Below are positions 24,240-31,712 of a stretch of 64,000 bases of DNA, one piece after another. A model generated the notes under the pieces. That model ran no database searches, was not told where the DNA came from, and saw only the letters and a program-made list of their open reading frames with translations. The stretch lies in assembly GCA_964503275.1 (NCBI GenBank), contig CAZCZO010000012.1:31171-95170 (forward strand), in the 5' to 3' direction. Made by a program: the position numbers and the translations under genes. The stretch comes from DASRAP01 sp964503275 (GTDB taxonomy: Bacteria > Gemmatimonadota > Gemmatimonadetes > Gemmatimonadales > Gemmatimonadaceae). Every line of letters begins with the position of its first letter. Within the stretch, counting starts at the first letter, position 1.

Positions 24240-25394
24240 TCAGACCGGACTGGTCGCCCGCGCCTTCGCGGCCAACTGAGGCAGGACCAACGCGACCCGC
24301 TCGATGTCGGCGGGCGTCGTGAGCGCGCCGATCGAGAGACGCAGCTGTGCGTTGGCCAGCTCCGGCGGCACCCCCATCGCACTCAGCACATGCGAAGCCC
24401 CGACGGAGCCGCTCTGGCAGGCCGAGCCACCACTCGCGGCGATGCCGGCCATATCCAGCGCCATGAGCATCGTCTCAGCGTCCGTCCCGGGGATCGACAG
24501 GCAGGTCACGTGCGGCGAGCGCGGCGCCTCGGCGCCGTGGATCACCACATCCGGGATCGCCTCGCGCAGGGCGCCCTCCAGATGATCGCGCAACGCGGTC
24601 AAGCGCCGGGTCTCGCTGGCCTGCTCGGCCAGCGTCAGCTCCATCGCCGTGGCGAGTGCGACCGCGTTGGCGACATTCTCGGTGCCCGGCCGACGACCGC
24701 GACACTGCGAGCCGCCGAAGAACAGCGGGGCGACCGGCGTCCCGCGGCGCACGAACATCGCGCCGACCCCCTTCGGGGCCCCGAGCTTGTGGCCGGACAG
24801 CGAGAGGAAGTCGACCAACAAGGTCCGCGTGTCGATCGCCATCTTGCCGAAGGCCTGCACGGCGTCGGTGTGGATCTCGGCTCCACGGGACTTCGCCAGC
24901 GCGACCAGCTCCGGGATCGGCTGAATGACGCCGGTCTCGTTGTTCACCCACATCACCGAGACCAGCGCGGTGTCATCGCCGATCGCGGCGTCCGCATCGT
25001 CGAGGTCCACCACACCCGACGGCAACATGCGCAGATGCCGCTCGGTGGCCCCTTCCTCAGCCGCCTGGTGCACCGCCGCCAGCACCGCCTTGTGCTCGAT
25101 GGGGGAGGTCACGATCGTGTGCCGCTCCCCGGTGCGCAGGGTGCGCCAGCCGCCGAGGACGGCCAGATTGTCCGCCTCGGTGCCCCCCGAGGTGATGACC
25201 ACTTCATCGACCTGGGCCGACAGGCACTGGGCCACCCGCTCCCGTGCCTCGTCCAGCGCCGTGCGCGCCTCGCGCCCCCAGCGGTGGGTGGACGACGGAT
25301 TGCCGAAGCGTGGCCCGAAGTACGGCGCCATCGCAGCAAAGACTTCGGGCCGGACCGGCGTCGTCGCGGCGTGATCGAGGTAGATGGGGTCCAT
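24240..25394 (-). CDS. Cysteine desulfurase (IscS/NifS family)
   Basis: 384-residue PLP enzyme converting cysteine to alanine plus a persulfide. The N-terminus IYLDHAATTPVRPEV is diagnostic. The PLP lysine lies in LSLSGHKLGAPKG, and the active cysteine loop is GGSACQSGSVGASHVL. HTDAVQAFGK carries the PLP-stacking and acid residues. It is the likely sulfur donor for MnmA directly downstream, and possibly for FeS assembly. It could equally be named iscS or nifS, and no isc scaffold genes are nearby. A palindrome lies just upstream of its start. Confidence 0.94.
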   Translation of the reverse strand: MDPIYLDHAATTPVRPEVFAAMAPYFGPRFGNPSSTHRWGREARTALDEARERVAQCLSAQVDEVVITSGGTEADNLAVLGGWRTLRTGERHTIVTSPIEHKAVLAAVHQAAEEGATERHLRMLPSGVVDLDDADAAIGDDTALVSVMWVNNETGVIQPIPELVALAKSRGAEIHTDAVQAFGKMAIDTRTLLVDFLSLSGHKLGAPKGVGAMFVRRGTPVAPLFFGGSQCRGRRPGTENVANAVALATAMELTLAEQASETRRLTALRDHLEGALREAIPDVVIHGAEAPRSPHVTCLSIPGTDAETMLMALDMAGIAASGGSACQSGSVGASHVLSAMGVPPELANAQLRLSIGALTTPADIERVALVLPQLAAKARATSPV

Positions 25395-25403
25395 GAGCGA
25401 ACG

Positions 25404-25426
25404 TTCAGGGGTATCCCTGAAATATA
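25404..25426 (-). promoter_or_regulatory. Palindrome and -10-like box upstream of cysteine desulfurase
   Basis: A perfect 7-bp inverted repeat, TTCAGGG-GTAT-CCCTGAA (25404-25421), ends ten bases before the desulfurase ATG. It directly adjoins a minus-strand TATATT at 25426-25421, a good -10 box. A dyad lying at the transcription start is what a repressor site looks like. FeS-responsive Rrf2-type regulators often control desulfurase genes, but no such regulator is seen here. The rest of the 184-bp gap holds a second GC-rich stem (25522-25545) ahead of the POT gene. Confidence 0.45.
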
Positions 25427-25578
25427 CCTCTGCCAGGCGCTGCCCGGATGGTCGCGGCCCCGCCGGGGGGGGCGCCGACGCTTGGCATCGCCGGACCCCG
25501 CGTTAGGTTTTTCCGCACACGCCCCGCCAGCTCGGACAGGCGGGGACCCACCCGAACGAACGACGAGGGTTCGGTTCC

Positions 25579-27099
25579 ATGGCCACAGCCTACGTGCAGG
25601 ACGGGGATGCCGCCGGCACACTGCTCGGACATCCGAAAGGATTGTTCGTGCTCTTCTTCGCCGAGATGTGGGAGCGCTTCTCGTACTATGGGATGCGTGC
25701 CCTCCTCATCTTCTACCTGACCAAGCATTGGCTGTTCTCAGATGAACAGTCCGGGGTCATCTACGGCGCGTACACGGCCCTCGTCTACATCACGCCGGTG
25801 CTCGGCGGGTACCTCGCCGACAAGTACCTGGGACAGCGCAAGGCGGTGCTCTTCGGCGCCGTCCTGCTGACCTTCGGACACTTCCTGATGGGGGTCGAGG
25901 GGGCCGGTGGGCAGGACGCGGCGGCCTTGAACGTGTTCTGGCTGGCGCTCGCGTTCATCATCGTGGGCTCCGGCTTCCTCAAGGCGAACATCTCGGTGAT
26001 CGTCGGGCAGCTCTACCCGCGGACCGACATCCGCCGCGACGGCGCCTATACGATCTTCTACATGGGCATCAACCTCGGTGCCTTCCTCGGCTCGCTGCTC
26101 TGCGGCTGGCTCGGCGAGACCTACGGGTGGTCCTACGGGTTCGGCGCCGCCGGCGTCGGGATGCTGCTGGGGTTGGTGGTCTTCGTGCTGGGGACGCCGT
26201 TGCTCCTGGGCCGCGGCGAGGCCCCCGATCCCGCGCGTTTGCAGCAGCCGGTCGGAGGGATCAAGTTCGAGTGGCTGCTGTACCTCGTCGGCGTGCTCGC
26301 CGTCGGTGCCTGCTGGTGGATGGTGCAGAACCAGCAGCTGGTCGGCGGCTTCCTGGGTGTCGCGGGCGCACTGCTCGTCCTGTATGTGCTCTACACCGCG
26401 GTGGTGAAGCTGCCGGCCGATGATCGCGATCGCATCTTCGCGGCCATGTTCCTGATCCTCGGGTCCGTGCTGTTCTGGGCCCTGTTCGAGCAGGCGGGCT
26501 CGTCGCTGAACCTCTACACCGATCGCTATGTGGACCGCGGCGCGGTGCCGGCGTCGGTGTTCCAGTCGATCAACGCGGCGTACATCGTGCTGTTGGCGCC
26601 GGTCTTCGCGGCGCTGTGGACGACGCTGGGGCGTCGCGGGATGGAGCCGAGCGCGCCCGCCAAGTTCGGGCTTGCCATGATGCAGCTGGGCGGCGGCTTC
26701 CTCGTGCTGGTGCTGGGTGCGGGCGGGAGCGAGGTGATGACGCCGGTGCTCTTCATCTTCCTGATCTACCTCTTGCACACGACGGGTGAGCTGTGCCTGT
26801 CGCCCGTGGGGCTCTCGGCCATGAACCGACTGGCCCCCGCGCACATGGCCTCGCTGATCATGGGGATGTGGTTCTTCGCCTCCGCGACCGGCAACTTCGT
26901 CGCCGGGCTCATCGCCGCGGCCACGGGTTCCGAGCGCGCGTCCGGTGAGGGCGCGGGCAAGGAGGTCGTGCTCGACGTCTATCAGCAGATCGGGTGGATC
27001 GCGGTCGGCGTGGGCGTCGTCGTGGTGGCGATCTCGCCGCTCATCAAGAAGCTCATGCACCTCGACACGCTGCGCGACGACGCCGCGGCGGCGCACTGA
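25579..27099 (+). CDS. POT/PTR2-family proton-dependent oligopeptide transporter
   Basis: 506-residue major-facilitator protein of the proton-coupled di/tripeptide transporter family. The family signature near helix 1 is EMWERFSYYGMRALLIFYLT (ExxERFxYY). The PTR2 motif is DKYLGQRKAV, with FIIVGSGFLKANIS and FYMGINLGAF further on. About 14 hydrophobic helices run to the C-terminus. It sits in the cytoplasmic membrane and imports small peptides. It stands alone on the plus strand and ends at a strong hairpin. Confidence 0.93.
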   Translation: MATAYVQDGDAAGTLLGHPKGLFVLFFAEMWERFSYYGMRALLIFYLTKHWLFSDEQSGVIYGAYTALVYITPVLGGYLADKYLGQRKAVLFGAVLLTFGHFLMGVEGAGGQDAAALNVFWLALAFIIVGSGFLKANISVIVGQLYPRTDIRRDGAYTIFYMGINLGAFLGSLLCGWLGETYGWSYGFGAAGVGMLLGLVVFVLGTPLLLGRGEAPDPARLQQPVGGIKFEWLLYLVGVLAVGACWWMVQNQQLVGGFLGVAGALLVLYVLYTAVVKLPADDRDRIFAAMFLILGSVLFWALFEQAGSSLNLYTDRYVDRGAVPASVFQSINAAYIVLLAPVFAALWTTLGRRGMEPSAPAKFGLAMMQLGGGFLVLVLGAGGSEVMTPVLFIFLIYLLHTTGELCLSPVGLSAMNRLAPAHMASLIMGMWFFASATGNFVAGLIAAATGSERASGEGAGKEVVLDVYQQIGWIAVGVGVVVVAISPLIKKLMHLDTLRDDAAAAH

Positions 27100-27108
27100 G
27101 TAATGGGG

Positions 27109-27135
27109 GCGGGGCGGCCCGCGGAGCCGCCCCGC
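27109..27135. terminator. Bidirectional terminator hairpin
   Basis: Perfect 10-bp stem GCGGGGCGGC / GCCGCCCCGC with a 7-base loop (CCGCGGA), centred between the convergent POT transporter and kynA stops. The stem is long, very GC-rich and placed exactly where both transcripts should end. Confidence 0.8.
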
Positions 27136-27149
27136 CACCCACGGCATCG

Positions 27150-27881
27150 TCAGCCGTACAGCCTGCTCCGGACGTCCCAGAGCGCGGGAAAGAAGCGCTG
27201 CCGCACCGTGCGCTCCAGGTAGGTCGCGCCGAGCGTCCCACCGGTCCCGGACGTCATGGGCCCGATCACCCGCTGCACCAGCTGGACATGGAGGAAACGC
27301 CAGCGGGCGAACTGTTGCTCGAACTCCAGCATGTCCTCGGCCAGCAGCACCAAGGGCGAGGGGCCTGGGCCCGTGTACAACGCCTCGAGGGTCGTGCCCG
27401 CCTGCGCGACGGCGTCGAGGAAGAGTTGCTGCAGCGTGGGGCGGGCGAACCAGTCGGACACCGCGGCGGGGATCTCACCGTGCGCGCGCAGGGCCGCGAC
27501 GAAGTGCTCGTCGCGCAGACCGCAGGCCGCTTCGACCGCCCGGAACTGGACGCTCTGCGACCCGCTCGAGGCCCCGAGATAGCCACGGAACTGCGCGAAG
27601 CGCTGCGGGGGCAGGGTCTCGAGCGCCGCGAGTTGGTCCGAGACGATGCGCATCACGCCGTTGATGCGCCGCATCGTGAAGACGCCGCGCATCGCATCGT
27701 GCGCCTGCAGGGCGGCCATCAAGGTCTCCAACTCGTGCAGGAGGAGCTTGAACCAGAGCTCGCTGGCCTGATGCACCACGATGAACAGCAATTCGTCGGG
27801 ATGCGGTGGCGTGGTCTGCGGGCGCTGCAACTGCAGCAGTTCGTCGAGGGCGAGGTAGCGCCCGTAGTCCATGTCGCTCAC
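27150..27881 (-). CDS. kynA: Tryptophan 2,3-dioxygenase
   Basis: 243-residue haem dioxygenase that opens the indole ring of tryptophan in the first step of the kynurenine pathway. Characteristic segments are YLALDELLQLQRPQ, PDELLFIVVHQASELWFKLL, QFRGYLGASSGSQSVQFR (substrate and haem pocket) and TGTGGTLGATYLERTV. It is a little shorter than many TDOs at the N-terminus. The start ATG overlaps the stop of bshB1 by four bases. No kynureninase or kynurenine formamidase gene is seen in the window. Confidence 0.95.
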   Translation of the reverse strand: MSDMDYGRYLALDELLQLQRPQTTPPHPDELLFIVVHQASELWFKLLLHELETLMAALQAHDAMRGVFTMRRINGVMRIVSDQLAALETLPPQRFAQFRGYLGASSGSQSVQFRAVEAACGLRDEHFVAALRAHGEIPAAVSDWFARPTLQQLFLDAVAQAGTTLEALYTGPGPSPLVLLAEDMLEFEQQFARWRFLHVQLVQRVIGPMTSGTGGTLGATYLERTVRQRFFPALWDVRSRLYG

Positions 27882-28591
27882 AGGGTGCTCCCGCCCAAGG
27901 TCATCACATCGGTCACCGCCATGGTCTCGCTCGTCCAGAAGGGTTCGCCGTAGCGCGTGCGGATCAAGGTGCCGTAGTGCGCGGCCTGGTGGCGCACGAT
28001 GTCATAGAGCGGCTCGCCGTTCGGGTACACCTCGCCGGCCTGGATCGCGCCGTCGAACTGCGAGGCATAGCACTGGATCGCCGCGAGCTTGCGCTCGAAC
28101 ACCGCGCTGATGTCCACGACGAAGGTCGGCCGCTCGTGGTCCTCGCGGTAGGTGATCGTGTGCAGGATCTTGCGCGGCCGGTGCGGCGGTGATTCGGGGT
28201 CGGCCTTGGCGAGTCCCGCGATGAAGCAGGCGTCGCGGACCAGCTCCGCCGCGACGCGATGGTCCGGATGCCGGCCCTGACGGGCCGGGGCGATCACCAC
28301 CTGGGGGCGCAGCCGCCGCAGCACGCGCGCCAGCGCGAGCCGCGTCTCGGGCGTGTTGGTGATCCCGGCATCGGGGAGGGCGAGGTTCTCGCGCACCGTG
28401 AGGCCGAGCACCGCCGCCGCGGCGTCGGCCTCCTGCGCGCGAAGCGCCGCCGAGCCGCGGGTCCCCATCTCACCCTGCGTGAGGTCGACGATCCCCGTGC
28501 GATAGCCGTGGCCCTGCGCCACCAGCAGCGTGCCGCCGCAGGTGAGTTCGGCGTCGTCGCGGTGCGGGGCGATAGCGAGCAGGTCGATCAT
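27878..28591 (-). CDS. bshB1: Bacillithiol biosynthesis deacetylase BshB1 (PIG-L family)
   Basis: 237-residue LmbE/PIG-L-type zinc deacetylase. Matching features of BshB1 are LLAIAPHRDDAELTCGGTL, IVDLTQGEMGTRG, NLALPDAGI, PARQGRHPDHRVAAEL (zinc histidines) and YPNGEPLYDIVRH. The enzyme removes the acetyl group from GlcNAc-malate during synthesis of bacillithiol, the low-molecular-weight thiol of several phyla. The zinc motif reads HRDD rather than the usual HPDD. It is the first gene of a two-gene unit with kynA and is divergent from the histone-like gene. Confidence 0.9.
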   Translation of the reverse strand: MIDLLAIAPHRDDAELTCGGTLLVAQGHGYRTGIVDLTQGEMGTRGSAALRAQEADAAAAVLGLTVRENLALPDAGITNTPETRLALARVLRRLRPQVVIAPARQGRHPDHRVAAELVRDACFIAGLAKADPESPPHRPRKILHTITYREDHERPTFVVDISAVFERKLAAIQCYASQFDGAIQAGEVYPNGEPLYDIVRHQAAHYGTLIRTRYGEPFWTSETMAVTDVMTLGGSTL

Positions 28592-28696
28592 GGCGGAAAA
28601 CTACTGTGACGCCGCGGCCCTCGTTCGCGTCCTAGCTGATAGTAGCACTCTGCGTCCATCCCATGGGCGCACCCGATCACCCTCCGGAGCACTCTC

Positions 28697-29092
28697 ATGG
28701 CAGCGAAGAAGACCGTCAAGTCGGCAGTGAAGAAGGCCGTGCGCAGCGCGAAGACGTCGGTGCGCAAGGGCAGTGCGAGCGCGAAGACCTCGGCGAAGAA
28801 GGCGGCTGCGGGCGTGTCGAAGTCGGCGGCGAAGACGGCGACCCGCGTGAAGAAGGCGGCGACCAAGGCCGCCTCGAAGGCCAAGTCCGCGGTCGCGGGG
28901 ACGCCAGCGAAGCGCAAGCGGGCCAAGGTCGCCGCGGCCGTCGCCGGCGTCGCGGCTGTCGTGGTCGCGGCAGGCGTCGCGGTGCGCGCCGGCAACAAGC
29001 GCGCGGCGGCGAAGAAGGCCGATGCGGCGAAGACGGCGGCGCCGGCCCCCTCGCAGGCACCCAAGCGCGGACTGTTCGGGAAGAAGCGCTAG
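28697..29092 (+). CDS. Histone H1-like Lys/Ala-rich protein with hydrophobic segment
   Basis: 131-residue, extremely basic protein made of AKK, SAK and KAA-type repeats (residues 1-75), as in bacterial histone H1-like proteins that bind DNA non-specifically. Unlike plain H1-like proteins it carries a continuous hydrophobic stretch, AAAVAGVAAVVVAAGVAV (~residues 78-96), long enough for a membrane helix, and then a basic tail ending in GLFGKKR. It might therefore tether DNA to the membrane, or simply be a low-complexity surface protein. Its own promoter must lie in the 105-bp divergent gap with bshB1, but no convincing boxes were found. Confidence 0.75.
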   Translation: MAAKKTVKSAVKKAVRSAKTSVRKGSASAKTSAKKAAAGVSKSAAKTATRVKKAATKAASKAKSAVAGTPAKRKRAKVAAAVAGVAAVVVAAGVAVRAGNKRAAAKKADAAKTAAPAPSQAPKRGLFGKKR

Positions 29093-29100
29093 CGCACCGG

Positions 29101-29138
29101 GGCGGCGTGCCGCACGATGTCCTGTGCGCCGCGCCGCC
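29101..29138. terminator. Possible bidirectional terminator between histone-like gene and hemJ
   Basis: Outer stem GGCGGCG / CGCCGCC and inner stem GCAC / GTGC around GATGTCCT, with mismatched bases between them. It fills the 53-bp gap between two converging stops. Confidence 0.4.
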
Positions 29139-29145
29139 ACGCGCC

Positions 29146-29691
29146 TCAGCGCCGCTCGCGCTTCAGACGCGCGGCGCCATAGAGTTGGATCGCGACGCCG
29201 AGCACCACGACGAGTCCCGCCGCGAGCAGCAACGCCACGCCCGGCGACACGGCGCTCTTCACCACGGCGTAGGTCACGATCAGCACCAGCAGCAGCGTCG
29301 GCGCTTCGTTCGCGATGCGCAGCTGCCGCGGCGTGCCCGCGACCTCACCGGCCACCAGCCGGCGCAGCCGCGCGCTGCACCAACCGTGATACGCGAAGAG
29401 CAGGAGCACCAGCGTGAGTTTGATGTGCATCCACGGCTGCCGCAGCAGCGCGGGCTGGAGCCACAGCATGCCGGCGCCGGCGGCCGCCGTCACCAGCATC
29501 GCGGGGGTCGTGATGATGTGCAGCAGGCGCCGCGCCATGAGCGTGAACTGCGCTTGGAGGATCTCCCGCTCGTGGGCCGGCCGCGCGGCCGCCTCGGCGT
29601 GATACACGTACAGGCGCACCACGTAGAAGAGGCCGGCGAACCACGACACGACGCCGACGAGGTGCAGCGCTTGGACCCAGAGGTAGGTCAT
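29146..29691 (-). CDS. hemJ: HemJ, protoporphyrinogen IX oxidase (membrane type)
   Basis: 181-residue, four- to five-helix membrane protein of the HemJ (UPF0093) family, which oxidises protoporphyrinogen IX to protoporphyrin IX. Conserved features are the early histidine in WVQALHLVGVVSWFAGLFYV, RLYVYHAEA, the WMHIKLTLVLLLFAYHG segment and NEAPTLLLVLIV. It is the last gene of the minus-strand bch-hem operon, nine bases after hemF. HemJ is the oxidase usually found when HemG and HemY are absent, which fits the neighbouring hem genes. Confidence 0.93.
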   Translation of the reverse strand: MTYLWVQALHLVGVVSWFAGLFYVVRLYVYHAEAAARPAHEREILQAQFTLMARRLLHIITTPAMLVTAAAGAGMLWLQPALLRQPWMHIKLTLVLLLFAYHGWCSARLRRLVAGEVAGTPRQLRIANEAPTLLLVLIVTYAVVKSAVSPGVALLLAAGLVVVLGVAIQLYGAARLKRERR

Positions 29692-29700
29692 GGCGCCGCG

Positions 29701-30666
29701 CTACGGTGACCCAGCGAGCCAGTCGCGTGGGGCGAGCATCTGCTGCAGCTCGGCCTGGAAGGAGCCCTCAGGCCACGTCGGCGCGTACAGCCACGCGGCG
29801 AGTGGCGGCAAGGACATCAGCACACTCTCGATGCGCGCATCGGTCTGCAGGCCGAAGATCGTGCCGCGGTCGTGCACCAGGTTGAACTCGACGTAGCGAC
29901 CGCGGCGGTACAGCTGGAAGGCGCGCTCCTCGTCCGTGCTGCCCTCCGCGCGCCGCCGCTCGACGATCGGCGCGTAGGCCGTGTGCAACGACCGCCCGAC
30001 GGCATCGACGAAGGCCGTGATGGCGTCGAGATCCAGTCCGCTGGCATCGGCCCCGGGCCGCAGGTGGTCGAAGAAGATGCCGCCGCAGCCGCGCGCCTCG
30101 TGCTCCCGGTGCGTGTTGCGGAAGTACTCGTCGCACCACGGCTTGAAGCGGTCCCAGAACGTGGGGTGGTGCGTGTCGCAGATGGTCTTGAGGGCCCGGT
30201 GGAAATGGCGCACGTCGTCGTGGTGCGGATACGTCGGCGTCAGGTCGGTGCCGCCGCCGAACCACGCATCGCAGAGCGTGCCCGCCGCATCGGTCAGCTC
30301 GAAGTAGCGCACGTTCAAGTGCACCGTCGGCACGCGGGGACTCCACGGATGCACGACCAAGGACACCCCGGTCGCGAAGAAGTGCGTCGCCCCTTCCGTC
30401 GCTCCCGTGCCGCCGAGGCGTGCGGCGGCGGCCGGCGGCAACACGCCGAGCACGGTGGAGCGGTTGATGCCCGCCTTCTCGAAGGTGGCACCGTCGACCA
30501 AGACGCGGGACCAGCCACCTCCGCCACCGCTGCGCTGCCACGTGTCCTCGCGGAACGTCGCGCGGCCATCCAGGCGCTCGAACAGCGCGGTGAGATCGTC
30601 ATGCACCGACGCGATCCACGCCGCCGCGAGCGCGCGACGGGTCTCCAGGGCGCCCGGCGGCGTCAC
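29701..30666 (-). CDS. hemF: Oxygen-dependent coproporphyrinogen III oxidase
   Basis: 321-residue HemF, which uses O2 to convert coproporphyrinogen III to protoporphyrinogen IX. Family signatures include GINRSTVLG, VHPWSPRVPTVHLNVRYFE, WFGGGTDLTPTYP, CDEYFRNTHREHEARGCGGI, GRYVEFNLVHDRGTIFGL and the C-terminal ESVLMSLPPLAAW. The GTG at 30666 overlaps the hemE stop (GTGA), and the longer frame is a shadow of hemE. Using the O2-dependent enzyme rather than HemN fits an aerobic phototroph. Confidence 0.97.
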   Translation of the reverse strand: MTPPGALETRRALAAAWIASVHDDLTALFERLDGRATFREDTWQRSGGGGGWSRVLVDGATFEKAGINRSTVLGVLPPAAAARLGGTGATEGATHFFATGVSLVVHPWSPRVPTVHLNVRYFELTDAAGTLCDAWFGGGTDLTPTYPHHDDVRHFHRALKTICDTHHPTFWDRFKPWCDEYFRNTHREHEARGCGGIFFDHLRPGADASGLDLDAITAFVDAVGRSLHTAYAPIVERRRAEGSTDEERAFQLYRRGRYVEFNLVHDRGTIFGLQTDARIESVLMSLPPLAAWLYAPTWPEGSFQAELQQMLAPRDWLAGSP

Positions 30667-31712
30667 GGCGCGACGCCGACGGGCGCCTCCGCGAGCGAGC
30701 GCACCGTGTCGATGAACGCCTTGGCGTGTGCCACGGGCGTGTCGGGCAGGATGCCGTGGCCGAGGTTCGCGATGTAGCCCGGCCCGCGCATCGCGGCGAC
30801 CATCGACCGCGTCCGCTCCTGGATCACGTCGATGGGCGCATAGAGGGCACAGGGGTCGAGGTTCCCCTGGATCCCGACGCCCAGTGCGTCCGCCCGCTGG
30901 CGCGCGGACGCAGCATCCATCTGCCAATCGCAGCCGATCACGTCCGCACCGGTCGCCTCGGCGATCTCCTCGAAGGCCCAGCCTGCGCCCGGGCAGAACA
31001 CGATGAGCGGTGCGCCGGCGGTCTTGGCGATCGTCGCCGCCTCCTTGAGGTACGGCAGTGCGAAGGTGCGGAACTCCGCGGGGGCCAGCGCGCCGGCCCA
31101 GGAGTCGAAGAGCTGCAGCGCCTGCGCCCCGGCCTTGACCTGGTCGCGCAGGAAGCAGCCCACGGCGGTGGACAGCTTCTCGAGCAGCGCGTGCGCCGTG
31201 GAGGGTTGCTCGAACAGGAACCGCTTGGACAGCGCCCAGTTCTTGGAGCCCTTCCCTTCGACCATGTACGCCATGAGCGTCCACGGCGCCCCCGCGAAGC
31301 CGATCAGCGGCACGCGGTCGGCCAGCGCGGCCCGCGTCATGCGGAGCGCGTCCATCATGTAGCGGACGTCGAGCTCCGCCTCGACGAAGCCGAGCTGCAA
31401 CACGTCGCGCGCCGAGCGGATCGGGGAGGGGAATACGGGGCCCACGCCCTCATCGAGCGTCAGCTCCATCCCCATCGCCTCGGGGATCACGAGGATGTCG
31501 CTGAAGATGATCGCGGCATCGACCCCCATCAGCTCGACGGGCTGGAGCGTCACCTCGGTGGCGAGCTCCGGCGTCTTGCACATCGTGAGGAAGTCGGAGC
31601 GGGCGCGCACCGCGCGGTACTCGGGGAGATAGCGACCGGCCTGGCGCATCATCCAGACCGGGGGGCGCTCGACCGGCTGTCGCCGGCAAGCGCGAAGGAA
31701 CAGATCGTTCAT
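30663..31712 (-). CDS. hemE: Uroporphyrinogen III decarboxylase
   Basis: 349-residue HemE, which removes four carboxylates from uroporphyrinogen III to give coproporphyrinogen III. Diagnostic motifs are PVWMMRQAGRYLPEYR at the N-terminus, MGVDAAIIFSDILVIPEAMG, PLIGFAGAPWTLMAYMVEG and YIANLGHGILPDTP near the C-terminus. It overlaps hemA and hemF by four bases on each side, so the three are translationally coupled. Confidence 0.97.
   Translation of the reverse strand: MNDLFLRACRRQPVERPPVWMMRQAGRYLPEYRAVRARSDFLTMCKTPELATEVTLQPVELMGVDAAIIFSDILVIPEAMGMELTLDEGVGPVFPSPIRSARDVLQLGFVEAELDVRYMMDALRMTRAALADRVPLIGFAGAPWTLMAYMVEGKGSKNWALSKRFLFEQPSTAHALLEKLSTAVGCFLRDQVKAGAQALQLFDSWAGALAPAEFRTFALPYLKEAATIAKTAGAPLIVFCPGAGWAFEEIAEATGADVIGCDWQMDAASARQRADALGVGIQGNLDPCALYAPIDVIQERTRSMVAAMRGPGYIANLGHGILPDTPVAHAKAFIDTVRSLAEAPVGVAP

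Noticed and set aside
25522..25545. GC-rich stem CCCCGCC/GGCGGGG upstream of the POT gene as a riboswitch or terminator
   Set aside because: The stem is only seven base pairs with no conserved aptamer features. It may affect the leader but cannot be assigned.
22815..25745. 976-residue plus-strand open frame across the propeller gene, mnmA and desulfurase
   Set aside because: It is antisense to three well-supported genes and lacks any domain pattern.
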